A stretch of DNA of 64,000 nucleotides. Origin: Vreelandella halophila. Lineage in GTDB: Bacteria > Pseudomonadota > Gammaproteobacteria > Pseudomonadales > Oleiphilaceae. The stretch is from NCBI RefSeq assembly GCF_019903425.1, contig NZ_JACHUZ010000013.1:129246-193245 (forward strand), read 5' to 3'. The first letter of the stretch is position 1. Each line of letters begins with the position of its first letter. Under the pieces are notes generated by a model. The model was given only the letters and a program-made list of their open reading frames with translations, ran no database searches and had not been told where the DNA came from. The position numbers were made by a program, and so were the translations under genes. This document shows, in pieces, positions 55,520 to 64,000 of the stretch.

Positions 55520-58174
55520 ATGGGCTGCAAGACCACCTGCCCTTACTGCGGCGTCGGCTGCGGTGTCGAAGCAACCACCAACAGTAACGGGCTCGACCCC
55601 GTACAGGGGGACCCCGATCATCCCGCCAACTCCGGGCGGCTATGCGTAAAAGGTTCCGCCCTGCATGAAACCCTTGGCTCCCATGGCCGACTGACCCGCC
55701 CGCGCATCCAGGAGCGTGATACAGACTGGGACGAGGCAATCCGGTACCTGGGCGCAGAGCTCAGCCACCTGATCGACGAACGCGGTGGAGACTCGATTGC
55801 GTTTTACCTGTCCGGCCAGCTCCTCACCGAGGACTACTACGTGGCCAACAAGTTCGCCAAGGGCTTCATCGGCACGCCACACGTGGACACCAACTCGCGG
55901 CTGTGCATGTCCTCGGCGGTCGCGGCCCACAAGCGTGCCTTCGGTGAGGATGTGGTGCCGGGATGCTACGAGGACCTGGAACTGGCCGACCTGGTGGTGC
56001 TTGCCGGTGCCAACCCGGCCTGGAACCACCCGATCCTGTACCAGCGGATGCAGGCAGCGGGCGCCGAGCGGCCCGGACGGCGGATGGTGGTGATCGATCC
56101 CCGCCGGACCGCCTCCTGCGACCAGGCCGACCTGCACCTGGCCCTGAAACCCGGCACCGACGCCATCCTCTGGAACGGGCTCCTGGTCTGGCTGGCGGAC
56201 TCCGGCACGCTGGATCACGCCTGGGTCGACGCCCACTGCAACGATACGGAAGCCGCCCTCCAGGCGGCCCGCGACAGTGCCCCCGATCCGGAAACGGTCG
56301 CCGAGCAGTGCGACCTGGCCGTGAATGACGTCCGCACTTTCTATGAGTGGTTCGCCGTCACCCAGCGCACCACCAGCTTCTGGTCCCAGGGCCTGAACCA
56401 GTCCCGCTCAGGGACCGACAAGGCCAACGCCATCATCAACTGCCACCTGGCCACCGGTCGTATTGGCCGGCCCGGCGGCACGCCCTTTTCGGTGACCGGC
56501 CAGCCCAACGCCATGGGCGGGCGCGAGGTTGGGGGGCTCGCCAACCAGCTGGCAGCCCACATGGACTACGACACACCCGGGGCCCGTGAGGCACTGGCCC
56601 ATTTCTGGCAGGCCCCGGCCCTGCCAGAGGAACCGGGCCACAAAGCCATCGCCCTCTTCGAGGCCATCGAACGCGGCGAGATCCAGTGCGTCTGGATCAT
56701 GGCCACCAACCCCCTGGTCTCTCTGCCGGACCCGGAGCGGGCACGCTATGCGCTGGCGCAGTGTCCGCTGGTCATTGTCTCGGACTGTGTGGCCGACACC
56801 GATACCCTAGCCCTGGCGGATGTGGTGCTGCCGGCCATGGGATGGGCCGAGAAGGACGGCACCGTCACCAATTCCGAGCGCTGCATCTCGCGCCAACGGG
56901 GCCTGATTCCGGCGGTCGGCGAGGCACGCCCGGACTGGTGGATCGTCAGCGCCGTGGCAAGGGCAATGGGGTTCGGTGCGGCGTTTGACTACGAGTCCCC
57001 CGCGTCGATCTTCAGGGAACACGCCCGGGCCTCGACTCTTTCAGGCCGCCCGGAGCAGCAGTTCAACCTGGGCTCGCTCGCGGACCTTTCCGACCGCGAC
57101 TATGACGCAATGACGCCAGTCCGGTGGCCGGTCACACCGGCACATCCCCATGGCCGTGAGCGGCTGTTCGGGGACGGCGCCTTCGCCACGCCGGACAGGC
57201 GGGCCTGTTTTGTGCCCATCCAGCCCACGGAACCGGCAAGAGGGCCCACGGTGACCACCCCCCTGAGAGTCACCAGTGGCCGCATCCGCGACCAGTGGCA
57301 TACCATGACCCGAACCGGCCGTGCAGCGCGCCTGCTCCAGCATTTATGTGAGCCTTTCATCGAAGCCCACCCGAGCGACCTTGCCGCCCACAATCTCGCG
57401 GACGGCGACCTGGCCTGGCTCAGCAACGGCCAGGGCCGATACCTGGGACGAGTCAGAGCCAGTGACGGCATGCGTCCCGGGGAGGTGTTCGTGCCGATCC
57501 ACTGGAACCACCAGTTCACCCCCCAAGGGCTGGCGTCCGCGCTGTTCTCCCGGGTCACGGACCCGGTCTCCGGCCAGCCGGAGACCAAGCACGCCACGGC
57601 TGCACTGGTTCCGTTCAACGCCCGCTGGCATGCACGGCTACTCGGCGGGCAGGCGGCACACTGGCCGGACGGACTCTACTGGGCGAGGGTGCCGATGGCA
57701 CAGACGGACTGCTGGTACCTGGCCGGCAACGGCACTGTGCACGACTGGCCCGGCACTGCTCGCCAGTGGCTGGGCAGAGCGCCCGACTCGGAGATGCGGG
57801 ATCCGGCGGCCGGGCGCTACCGGGCGGCCTGGTACAAGGGTGAGCAGTTGCAGGCGGTCCTGCTGGTGGAACCCGATAATGACTTCCCCGGCCTCGACTG
57901 GCTGGACAGCCTCTTCCAGGCGCCACAACTGGATGACGGTACACGGCGCCGTGTACTGGCAGGGCGTGACAGTGACCAGCCGGACCCAGGCCCCATCATC
58001 TGTTCCTGCTACCAGGTTGGTGAACGCCGGATCGAGCAGGCACTGGCGGAAGGCTGCGACTCCGTATCCGCTCTCGGCAGAGCCCTGGGCTGCGGCACGA
58101 ACTGCGGCTCCTGCGTGCCGGAACTCAGGCAGTTGGTGGAACAGTCCCTGCCCGAACCCTCAGGTGATGGATAA
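55520..58174 (+). CDS. nasA: Assimilatory nitrate reductase catalytic subunit NasA
   Basis: An 884-residue molybdenum enzyme reducing nitrate to nitrite in the cytoplasm. The ATG at 55520 follows AGGGAG, and the protein begins with the [4Fe-4S] motif CKTTCPYCGVGCG, completed by GRLCVKGSALHETLG. The bis-MGD domain follows (VDTNSRLCMSSAVAAHKRAF; TGRIGRPGGTPFSVTGQPNA), then a molybdopterin-dinucleotide-binding domain from about 605, and a C-terminal BFD-type [2Fe-2S] module (IICSCYQVGERRIEQAL, CGTNCGSCVPEL). The extra 2Fe-2S module suggests direct electron receipt from the NasB flavoprotein. Its last 50 bp overlap convergently with the MFS gene. Confidence 0.96.
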   Translation: MGCKTTCPYCGVGCGVEATTNSNGLDPVQGDPDHPANSGRLCVKGSALHETLGSHGRLTRPRIQERDTDWDEAIRYLGAELSHLIDERGGDSIAFYLSGQLLTEDYYVANKFAKGFIGTPHVDTNSRLCMSSAVAAHKRAFGEDVVPGCYEDLELADLVVLAGANPAWNHPILYQRMQAAGAERPGRRMVVIDPRRTASCDQADLHLALKPGTDAILWNGLLVWLADSGTLDHAWVDAHCNDTEAALQAARDSAPDPETVAEQCDLAVNDVRTFYEWFAVTQRTTSFWSQGLNQSRSGTDKANAIINCHLATGRIGRPGGTPFSVTGQPNAMGGREVGGLANQLAAHMDYDTPGAREALAHFWQAPALPEEPGHKAIALFEAIERGEIQCVWIMATNPLVSLPDPERARYALAQCPLVIVSDCVADTDTLALADVVLPAMGWAEKDGTVTNSERCISRQRGLIPAVGEARPDWWIVSAVARAMGFGAAFDYESPASIFREHARASTLSGRPEQQFNLGSLADLSDRDYDAMTPVRWPVTPAHPHGRERLFGDGAFATPDRRACFVPIQPTEPARGPTVTTPLRVTSGRIRDQWHTMTRTGRAARLLQHLCEPFIEAHPSDLAAHNLADGDLAWLSNGQGRYLGRVRASDGMRPGEVFVPIHWNHQFTPQGLASALFSRVTDPVSGQPETKHATAALVPFNARWHARLLGGQAAHWPDGLYWARVPMAQTDCWYLAGNGTVHDWPGTARQWLGRAPDSEMRDPAAGRYRAAWYKGEQLQAVLLVEPDNDFPGLDWLDSLFQAPQLDDGTRRRVLAGRDSDQPDPGPIICSCYQVGERRIEQALAEGCDSVSALGRALGCGTNCGSCVPELRQLVEQSLPEPSGDG

Positions 58175-59303
58175 GCGCCAGGGTGCCAGCCACCGGCCCC
58201 AGCAGGTAGAAGGCGACCATGGCCTGATCCGGAACCAGTTCCAGCATCAGGCCACCGACCAGCGTGCCGCTGCCAAAACCAATGGTGTGGACGCTGATCA
58301 GGCGCCCCGACACCTGCCCCTGGGCATCCGGGCGCCGTGCCCGCAGGATGCTGCCGTACCAGGGAGCGGCCAGGGTAAGCCCGGCGGTGATCAGGCACAC
58401 CGCGACACCCACTCCGATCACGCTGGATGACGCTGCCAGCAATACGCCACCCAGGGTGAACACGCCCAGCCAGAGACCGCCCAGAACACGGGGCATGGGC
58501 GAGAGCCAGCGGTTGCCCAGGGGCCCGGCAAGAACCGCGGAGACAGAAGCCGCCATGAGTACCGTTCCCGTCCACTGGGAAGCGGTTACTGAATCAACGT
58601 CAGCCAGATTCTGGATATATGGGCCCAGTGCGAACTGAAGCTGCCCCACCCAGAGGGTGATCACGAACCCCAGTCCATAGAGGGGCCAGTCGTCGTTCCA
58701 GGGTGGCGCCACGGCGTTTTCGCGGTTACCGGGCGGCTCCGCTGCCACGCCCGCGGCGAAGTACCACTGCATGAGCCAGAGAGCCACACCGAGCAGAACA
58801 ATCAGGACCAGCCCCAGCGGCAGGCTCCATATCGCCGCCAGCGCCACGATGCCCGGCCCCATGACACGCCCGGCATGGGTAGAGGCCTGGATGTAGGCCA
58901 GTGTCTCGGGCCACTGGGCAACAGGCTTGTCCGCCAGCGCGAAACGCTGGGCCGACGGGAAGACGCCACCTGTAGCAATGCCGTACACCAGGCGCGTCGC
59001 GATGGCGATAGCCGCAATCAGGAACGGGGAAGACAGGGCGAGGATGGCGGCAATCAACAGGCCATAACACAGGACGACCAGACCCATGGTCAGGCGCATG
59101 ATCGGCAGGGCCCCGTGACTGTCCGTACGCCGGCCCCAGACGGGACTGCTCACCGCCACCAGGATCAGGCTGGCGGCCACCAGCACCGACCAGAAGGCGG
59201 CCGGCAAGCCGGTGCGCTCAATGATCCAGGGCAGGGTTGCCAGCAGCGAGGACTGGAACAGCCCCATGACGGTGACGGTGGCGACCGCCAGAAACAGTTT
59301 CAT
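58125..59303 (-). CDS. Major facilitator superfamily transporter
   Basis: A 392-residue transporter with 12 hydrophobic segments and the loop 2-3 motif SSPVWGRRTDSHGALPIMRL, a variant of the DHA1 drug:H+ antiporter signature. The central cytoplasmic loop is short and acidic (AEPPGNRENAVAPPWNDDW). It lacks the nitrate-signature motifs of NarK/NasA-type carriers, so despite the location it is probably an exporter of drugs, siderophores or metabolites, not a nitrate permease. The C-terminal 16 codons overlap nasA on the opposite strand. Confidence 0.85.
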   Translation of the reverse strand: MKLFLAVATVTVMGLFQSSLLATLPWIIERTGLPAAFWSVLVAASLILVAVSSPVWGRRTDSHGALPIMRLTMGLVVLCYGLLIAAILALSSPFLIAAIAIATRLVYGIATGGVFPSAQRFALADKPVAQWPETLAYIQASTHAGRVMGPGIVALAAIWSLPLGLVLIVLLGVALWLMQWYFAAGVAAEPPGNRENAVAPPWNDDWPLYGLGFVITLWVGQLQFALGPYIQNLADVDSVTASQWTGTVLMAASVSAVLAGPLGNRWLSPMPRVLGGLWLGVFTLGGVLLAASSSVIGVGVAVCLITAGLTLAAPWYGSILRARRPDAQGQVSGRLISVHTIGFGSGTLVGGLMLELVPDQAMVAFYLLGPVAGTLALIHHLRVRAGTVPPTA

Positions 59304-59340
59304 GCAGGCTCCCGTTGCTGATGATGACCTCGCAACAGGC

Positions 59341-60048
59341 TTACTCCTGCGGCATGGGTGCTCCCTGGCTCAGGCGCTGCACGGCCTGCTGGCACTGTTC
59401 ATCGAGTTCTCCGGTACTGCGGACTCCCAGACCCATGTCCCGAAGACGGCCATCCTCCAGGCCATAGATGCAGCCGTGGACCGACAGGTCCTGACCACCC
59501 CGCCAGGCATCCGCCACCACCGTGGTGCGGCAGACGTTGGCGACCTGAGCCACCACATTCAACTCACAGAGCTTGTTGACGGCCGCGGACTCATCCGGCT
59601 GGGCCGCCAGCAGTTCCCGATGGTCCGCAGCGACGTTCTGGATGTGGCGCAGCCAGTTGTCGATCAGCCCCAGGTGGGCATCCTGATAAGCCGCCTTGAC
59701 GCCACCGCAGCCGTAATGACCGCAGACGATCACGTGCTTCACCTTCAGGACTTCCACCGCGAACTGCAGCACCGACAGCAGGTTCAGGTCGGTCTGCACC
59801 ACCACATTGGCCACATTCCGGTGCACGAACAGCTCGCCAGGCATCAGCCCCACCACCTGGTTGGCGGGAACCCGACTGTCGGCACAGCCGATCCAGAGGT
59901 ATTCCGGTGCCTGCTGCTGGGAGAGCCGCTCAAAGAAGTCCGGGTCCTGCGCCAGCGTGTCCTGGACCCACTGCGCGTTGTTATCAAACAGGTGCTTCAG
60001 TGCTTTTGCCAAGGTTCCCCCTAATCCGTCTGTGACCGTGCGCACCAT
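59341..60048 (-). CDS. can: Beta-class carbonic anhydrase
   Basis: A 235-residue zinc enzyme interconverting CO2 and bicarbonate. Zinc ligands are seen in LWIGCADSRVPANQV (Cys, Asp) and IVCGHYGCGGVKAA (His, Cys). ELFVHRNVANVV and LGLIDNWLRHIQ match E. coli Can closely. The start is placed at ATG 60048; a TTG at about 60013 behind GGGGGA would give a protein aligning better with the E. coli N terminus and cannot be ruled out. It is divergent from nnrS with an AT-rich shared promoter region. Confidence 0.93.
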   Translation of the reverse strand: MVRTVTDGLGGTLAKALKHLFDNNAQWVQDTLAQDPDFFERLSQQQAPEYLWIGCADSRVPANQVVGLMPGELFVHRNVANVVVQTDLNLLSVLQFAVEVLKVKHVIVCGHYGCGGVKAAYQDAHLGLIDNWLRHIQNVAADHRELLAAQPDESAAVNKLCELNVVAQVANVCRTTVVADAWRGGQDLSVHGCIYGLEDGRLRDMGLGVRSTGELDEQCQQAVQRLSQGAPMPQE

Positions 60049-60139
60049 CTTACCGGGCAGCTGAACTGCGGGGAACCGGATTGCGGGCTCCACCAATAAC
60101 ATTTATATTTATTGAATCTTTTAGAGAAATGGAACCAGC

Positions 60140-61243
60140 ATGCCTCGTAGCCGCGGAAAACGCCTGAAAAGCCACCGCTTTTTCTTTCCAGCCGCCTCCT
60201 TCTACGCGGCCATTGCCCTGCCCCTGTCCATGGCGGCGATGCTGGCTGGCTGGAGCTGGACGCCGGGTCTGGCTGGCAGTCACCACGGCCACGAAATGAT
60301 TTTCGGTTTTGCCCTGGCGGTGATCGCCGGATACACCCTGGGCCCCCAGCCCATACGCTGGCTGGCGCCACTGTTCGGGCTCTGGCTCACAGCCCGCTTC
60401 GGCTACGCCCTGGCCCCCGGGTTCTGGTTCAGCCAACTGCTCAGCCCGGCGTTTGCGCTACTGCTGGCCTGGCGGGTCGTGCCGCGCTTCAACGCCGCCA
60501 AGAAGTGGCGTAACCGCATGCTCGTGCCACTGATGGTGAGCCTGTGCGGCCTGCCCCTGCTCTGGCTGGTCCTGCCAGCCATACCGGTCCCAAGGGCCAC
60601 CACGCTGCTGCAGACCGGAGTAACCCTGCTCCTGCTCCTGATGACCTTCATGAGCGGGCGCCTGATCGCGCCGGCAGTGACGGGAACCCTGGAAAAGCGT
60701 GGCATCACGCAGGAGGCGCGGGTTCAGCCGCGGATCGAGGCCGCACTGATCCTCCTGCTGGGACTGGCGGCCGCCCTGACCCTGCTGTCACTGCCTCTTG
60801 TGCCGGTGGGGAGTCTGCTGCTGGCAGCCGCTGTCCTGATCCTGATCCGTACACTACGCTGGCGGCTCTGGCTCTGCCTGGACCGTCCGGATCTTCTGGG
60901 GCTGGCGCTGGGAACGCTGTGGCTGGCGGCCGGCGCCCTGGGCATGGGGATGACACAGCTGCTCGGCCGGGACCCATCGGCACTGCTGCACCTCATCACT
61001 GTGGGCGCGCTGGGAACCCTGACCATTGGGGTCATGCTGCGGATCCATTATCACGCCATCCGCCGCCAGCCACCGCCATCAGGCATTCTCATCGCCACCC
61101 TGACACCCGTAGCCGTGGCGACGCTGGCACGACTGGCGGCAGGGCCAGTCCCCTGGAACATGCCGGGACCGCTTTGGACGGCGGCCGCTGCCTGGTCACT
61201 GGCCTACGCCATCACCGCGGGGGTACTGCTCCTGCGCTCATAA
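60140..61243 (+). CDS. nnrS: NnrS family membrane protein
   Basis: A 367-residue polytopic membrane protein with about 11-12 hydrophobic segments. The NnrS signature HHGHEMIFGFALAVIAGYTL lies after the first helix, and the His-containing LLHLITVGALGTLTIGVMLR and RIHYHA near 280-300 are the conserved heme/copper-binding region. NnrS protects against nitrosative stress during nitrogen-oxide metabolism, which fits the nearby nitrate/nitrite genes. Confidence 0.9.
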   Translation: MPRSRGKRLKSHRFFFPAASFYAAIALPLSMAAMLAGWSWTPGLAGSHHGHEMIFGFALAVIAGYTLGPQPIRWLAPLFGLWLTARFGYALAPGFWFSQLLSPAFALLLAWRVVPRFNAAKKWRNRMLVPLMVSLCGLPLLWLVLPAIPVPRATTLLQTGVTLLLLLMTFMSGRLIAPAVTGTLEKRGITQEARVQPRIEAALILLLGLAAALTLLSLPLVPVGSLLLAAAVLILIRTLRWRLWLCLDRPDLLGLALGTLWLAAGALGMGMTQLLGRDPSALLHLITVGALGTLTIGVMLRIHYHAIRRQPPPSGILIATLTPVAVATLARLAAGPVPWNMPGPLWTAAAAWSLAYAITAGVLLLRS

Positions 61244-61306
61244 TATTGCCCATAAAGATTTATGTGAGTAGCATCAAATAAATAACACCGGAAGGGGAGG
61301 ACAACA

Positions 61307-61411
61307 ATGCCAGCAACCCGCCACCCCATCAGTGCTCTCCTGGCCATGGCGGCCATTCTGATGACCACATCCGTTCAGGCAGAGGACGTCACCTCGGATC
61401 TGAACCCGTAA
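61307..61411 (+). CDS. Putative 34-residue exported peptide
   Basis: A short frame with a strong ribosome site (GGGGAGG, 7 nt before the ATG). It encodes a basic start (MPATRHP), a hydrophobic core (ISALLAMAAILMTTSVQA) and a cleavage-like AQ/E boundary leaving about nine acidic residues (EDVTSDLNP). It may be a small exported peptide or the remnant of a longer exported protein truncated by a stop codon. Nothing in the following frame is convincing. It lies 63 bp after nnrS and could be co-transcribed. Confidence 0.4.
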   Translation: MPATRHPISALLAMAAILMTTSVQAEDVTSDLNP

Positions 61412-61440
61412 CCCCGAGGGCTCAATGCCAATGGCGCCGG

Positions 61441-62505
61441 TTACTGCCCGCCCGCTGACTTCAGGTCATCGGAGAGCCACCCCCTGATCCGTGCGGACAC
61501 CCGCCGCTGCTCACGCGCCGCCCCACCTCCGGGGATGGGAACAGCGGACTGGGTATAGGCCGAAAAACCGCCCCGCCGGGCGGCGGCCGAGCGCTGCTCG
61601 GCCCGCCCGGGCTCAAGACCCCGGTCGTACAGATCGAGAATGGGAACGCTGTAGTCCTCACCCAGCTCCGCGGCCAGTCCATCACTGAACGGAGGCCTCA
61701 GCCGGGCATTGATCCACACCATGCCGAACTGGCCCGGCGGGAAGGTGGCCCCGTTGGCACTGGCGTAGCGCAGAACAAGATCCGCCCCGTCACCAATACC
61801 CACAAGCGCCATCGGACCAACGTCCTCGTTCCGGAGGGCCTCAACCGCGGCGGCAAGACGGTCCGTAGCCCGCTGTTGCCAGTCATCACCACGCTCTGGT
61901 GTGGCTGAGTCCCCGGCGACCCGGAGCGTAATATCCGGCGGGTCGGCCTCCTCCCCGGCCTGATCCCCTCCACTGCTGCCATCCCCTTCCGTGTCATTGC
62001 CGTTCTGGGGCGCTCCATCGCCATCATCGCCCTCACTTCCTTCGCCAGCCGGAACAGGCTCCAGAACCCGCTCCGGCAGGTCCTGCACCGGCTCAGACGG
62101 CTGCGCGATTGAAAGGGTCAGCCAGCCGGCATCGGTGAGCTGCGTGCGCACCGCCCCCGCTACGCCCTGGTCAGGGGACTGGCCGGAGGGCGCCACAACC
62201 AGGACACCACCGTGGCGCTCAGACGTAGCCTCCCGCTTGAGAAGGCCCGTGAAGGCGTTTTCACCCTGCCCCAGCTCAAGCGCCTGATCCGGATAGAGCG
62301 AGGCCAGCGACCCGCCCGCATGATCCGGGCCGAAATGGACCATGGTAATGCTGGGCGGCTCAACCCCCTGTTCGTCCCCATCACCCCCTGCATTCCCCTC
62401 GCCTTCCGGGGCCTGTCCAGCGTTCTCCTGCTGACCGATGGCCGGCACGCCAGCCACACCAAGGCAAAGACCGATCAGGGCGATGGGTAGGGAGCGACGG
62501 AACAC
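61441..62505 (-). CDS. Exported DUF3530-like protein, acidic
   Basis: A 354-residue protein. The GTG at 62505 is chosen because AGGAGG lies 4 nt upstream and it opens a signal peptide (FRRSLPIALIGLCLGVAGVP). The mature part has an alpha/beta-hydrolase-like pattern: GVLVVAPSGQSPDQGVAG, then VGPMALVGIGDGADLVLRYA near residue 250, and WINARLRPPF. This fits DUF3530. Two Glu/Gly/Asp-rich low-complexity inserts interrupt the domain, consistent with salt adaptation. The usual Ser nucleophile in the GxSxG position appears as Asp (GIGDGAD), so hydrolytic activity is doubtful. Confidence 0.72.
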   Translation of the reverse strand: MFRRSLPIALIGLCLGVAGVPAIGQQENAGQAPEGEGNAGGDGDEQGVEPPSITMVHFGPDHAGGSLASLYPDQALELGQGENAFTGLLKREATSERHGGVLVVAPSGQSPDQGVAGAVRTQLTDAGWLTLSIAQPSEPVQDLPERVLEPVPAGEGSEGDDGDGAPQNGNDTEGDGSSGGDQAGEEADPPDITLRVAGDSATPERGDDWQQRATDRLAAAVEALRNEDVGPMALVGIGDGADLVLRYASANGATFPPGQFGMVWINARLRPPFSDGLAAELGEDYSVPILDLYDRGLEPGRAEQRSAAARRGGFSAYTQSAVPIPGGGAAREQRRVSARIRGWLSDDLKSAGGQ

Positions 62506-62588
62506 GGAACCTCCTGTGGTATGGAATGAGCCGGAAGCGTTAAACTGCCGCCTTTCGGAACAGTCTATCAACAATGGCGGATCTTCCC

Positions 62589-63266
62589 ATGAACGAGCCC
62601 CTCATCGCGCCCTCCATCCTCTCAGCGGACTTCGCCCGGCTGGGCGAGGAAGTGGACAACGTCCTGGCCGCAGGTGCGGACATGGTCCATTTCGACGTGA
62701 TGGACAACCACTACGTTCCCAATCTCACCATCGGCCCCATGGTCTGCGAGGCGCTGCGCAAACACGGCGTGACCGCCCCCATCGACGTGCACCTCATGGT
62801 CAAGCCAGTGGATGAGCTGATCCGCCTGTTCATCGACGCCGGCGCCAGTTACATCACCTTCCACCCGGAAGCCTCGGAGCACATCGACCGCTCCCTGCAG
62901 ATGGTTCGCGATGCCGGCCTGAAAACGGGCCTGGTCTTCAACCCGGCCACGCCACTGCATTACATGGACTACGTAATGGACAAGCTGGACATGATCCTGC
63001 TGATGTCCGTGAACCCCGGCTTCGGGGGCCAGTCCTTCATCCCGGGCACCCTCGACAAGCTGCGCGAGGCGCGCCGGAAGATCGATGCCAGCGGTCGCAA
63101 CATCCGCCTCGAGGTAGACGGCGGTGTGAAGGAAGACAACATCGGGGAGATCGCTGCAGCGGGCGCGGATACCTTTGTTGCCGGTTCCGCCATCTTCAAG
63201 AAGGACGACTACAGCCGCATCATCACCGATATGCGGGAACGGATCGCCGAGGCCCGATCAGCGTGA
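62589..63266 (+). CDS. rpe: Ribulose-phosphate 3-epimerase
   Basis: A 225-residue TIM-barrel enzyme interconverting ribulose-5-phosphate and xylulose-5-phosphate. Motifs: [33 protein letters not shown] (metal-binding), [24 protein letters not shown] and [12 protein letters not shown]. The start at 62589 matches family N termini; an in-frame ATG at 62574 is possible. It overlaps gph by 4 bp, the classic rpe-gph order. Confidence 0.97.
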   Translation: MNEPLIAPSILSADFARLGEEVDNVLAAGADMVHFDVMDNHYVPNLTIGPMVCEALRKHGVTAPIDVHLMVKPVDELIRLFIDAGASYITFHPEASEHIDRSLQMVRDAGLKTGLVFNPATPLHYMDYVMDKLDMILLMSVNPGFGGQSFIPGTLDKLREARRKIDASGRNIRLEVDGGVKEDNIGEIAAAGADTFVAGSAIFKKDDYSRIITDMRERIAEARSA

Positions 63267-63949
63267 ACGGCGCCGAGCTCCCCGATACGCTGCTGCTGGA
63301 TCTCGACGGCACCCTGGTGGACAGTGCCCCGGATCTTGCCGCCGCCGTGGATGCCATGCTGGCGGATCTGGAGCGCCCGCCAGCCGGTGTTGATCAAACC
63401 CGCCTCTGGGTGGGCAACGGTGCCCGCAAGCTCGTGGAACGGGCCCTGGCGGATGCCTTCGACCCTGCCGCGCCCGGAGACTCGGCGTTTGTTCACCATG
63501 CCGAGGGCCTGTTCTACAGGGCCTACCACACCTGCAACGGCCATCACAGCGAGCTTTACCCCGGCGTCATGCGTTTTCTGGAAGCAGCCCGGGGGCGGGA
63601 GTCCCATCTGGCCATCGTCACCAACAAGCCCGCCGAGTTCACGGAGCCACTGCTGGAACGGCTCGGCATCGCCCGTTACTTCGGGGCCACTGTCAGCGGC
63701 GACAGCCTGCTCGGTGACGACGGCACCGTCATCCGCAAACCCGAGCCGGCCCACCTGCAGCTGGCGCTCGACCGGCTCGGCGCCTCAACCGGCAGCGCCT
63801 GGATGATCGGGGATTCCGGTTCGGACATCCTCGGGGCACGCAATCTCGGCATTCCGAGCGTGGCGGTCACCTACGGGTACAGCCAGGGGACGCCGGTCGC
63901 GGATTACGGCCCGGATCGAATCGTGAACGACCTGACGGAACTGCTCTAG
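63263..63949 (+). CDS. gph: Phosphoglycolate phosphatase
   Basis: A 228-residue HAD-family phosphatase removing 2-phosphoglycolate formed in DNA repair or by oxygenase activity. HAD motifs: [16 protein letters not shown] (nucleophile Asp), [24 protein letters not shown], and [14 protein letters not shown]. The GTG start overlaps the rpe stop (GTGA). In gammaproteobacteria gph often precedes trpE; that gene is not seen here, since the next frame is on the other strand. Confidence 0.95.
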   Translation: MNGAELPDTLLLDLDGTLVDSAPDLAAAVDAMLADLERPPAGVDQTRLWVGNGARKLVERALADAFDPAAPGDSAFVHHAEGLFYRAYHTCNGHHSELYPGVMRFLEAARGRESHLAIVTNKPAEFTEPLLERLGIARYFGATVSGDSLLGDDGTVIRKPEPAHLQLALDRLGASTGSAWMIGDSGSDILGARNLGIPSVAVTYGYSQGTPVADYGPDRIVNDLTELL

Positions 63950-63955
63950 ACGCTT

Positions 63956-64000
63956 CTAGCTGCGCGCCAGCCGCCGGTTCAGGGCCCAGAGCGACAGGGG
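63956..64000 (-). CDS. C-terminal end of a minus-strand gene entering from the right
   Basis: Fifteen codons on the minus strand ending in TAG read PLSLWALNRRLARS, open to the window edge. A hydrophobic stretch followed by a basic tail suits the cytoplasmic end of a membrane protein, and the frame would converge on gph. Too short to identify; it may be chance. Confidence 0.35.
   Translation of the reverse strand, partial: PLSLWALNRRLARS

Noticed and set aside
58125-59303. Reading the MFS gene as a nitrate/nitrite transporter because it abuts nasA.
   Set aside because: The NarK/NrtP nitrate-signature motifs are absent and the loop motif is of the drug-exporter type; uptake is already covered by nrtABD.

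Overview
The window is GC-rich, densely packed chromosome of a gammaproteobacterium. The lptD-surA-pdxA-rsmA-apaH run, the amgK-murU pair and the ubiU-ubiV-ubiT set are typical of that class. Acidic exported proteins, a sulfide:quinone oxidoreductase, NnrS and oxygen-independent ubiquinone genes fit a halophilic or haloalkaliphilic, facultatively anaerobic member, perhaps of the Ectothiorhodospiraceae or a relative. That placement is inference; no rRNA, tRNA, insertion sequence or phage gene is visible.

Layout. 1-9.9 kb: truncated pntA, a secretin-N-like exported protein, a membrane J-domain protein, an inositol monophosphatase, a chemoreceptor, an iron ABC transporter operon headed by an uncharacterised periplasmic protein behind a Fur-box-like site, and mgsA. 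9.9-25.3 kb: an accessory island with lower-GC orphan genes. It holds an ankyrin protein with an unknown partner, a WYL regulator, a complete type I-C CRISPR-Cas operon (cas3-cas5c-cas8c-cas7c-cas4-cas1-cas2), a leader, and an array I count by eye as 66 repeats and 65 spacers that decays at its distal end. Just beyond the array is an unrecognised two-gene cassette (soluble protein plus small membrane protein). 25.3-39.6 kb: housekeeping genes for an OYE-family reductase, thiamine (thiG, thiS), outer-membrane biogenesis, cell-wall recycling and anaerobic ubiquinone hydroxylation, with a REP-like hairpin and a 112-bp palindromic element. 39.8-45.3 kb: sqr, an LpxH-like phosphoesterase, an M48 protease with lemA, and ompW.

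45.5-58.2 kb is a complete nitrate assimilation region: nirD, nirB, a NasB-like flavoprotein, nrtD, nrtB, nrtA, nasS and nasT on the minus strand, and nasA divergent on the plus strand. Each of the three structural units (nasA, nrtABD, nasB-nirBD) is preceded by a hairpin leader ending in an intrinsic terminator, matching the RNA targets of ANTAR antiterminators such as the NasT encoded here. NasS/NasT would thus control uptake and both reduction steps by transcription antitermination.

58.1-64 kb: an MFS exporter, beta-carbonic anhydrase, NnrS, a possible 34-residue exported peptide, a DUF3530-like protein, rpe and gph, ending in the last codons of a further minus-strand gene. The best candidates for new biology are the array-adjacent cassette, the ankyrin/unknown pair, the unknown first gene of the iron operon, and the spacer pair that records synonymous variants of one target.
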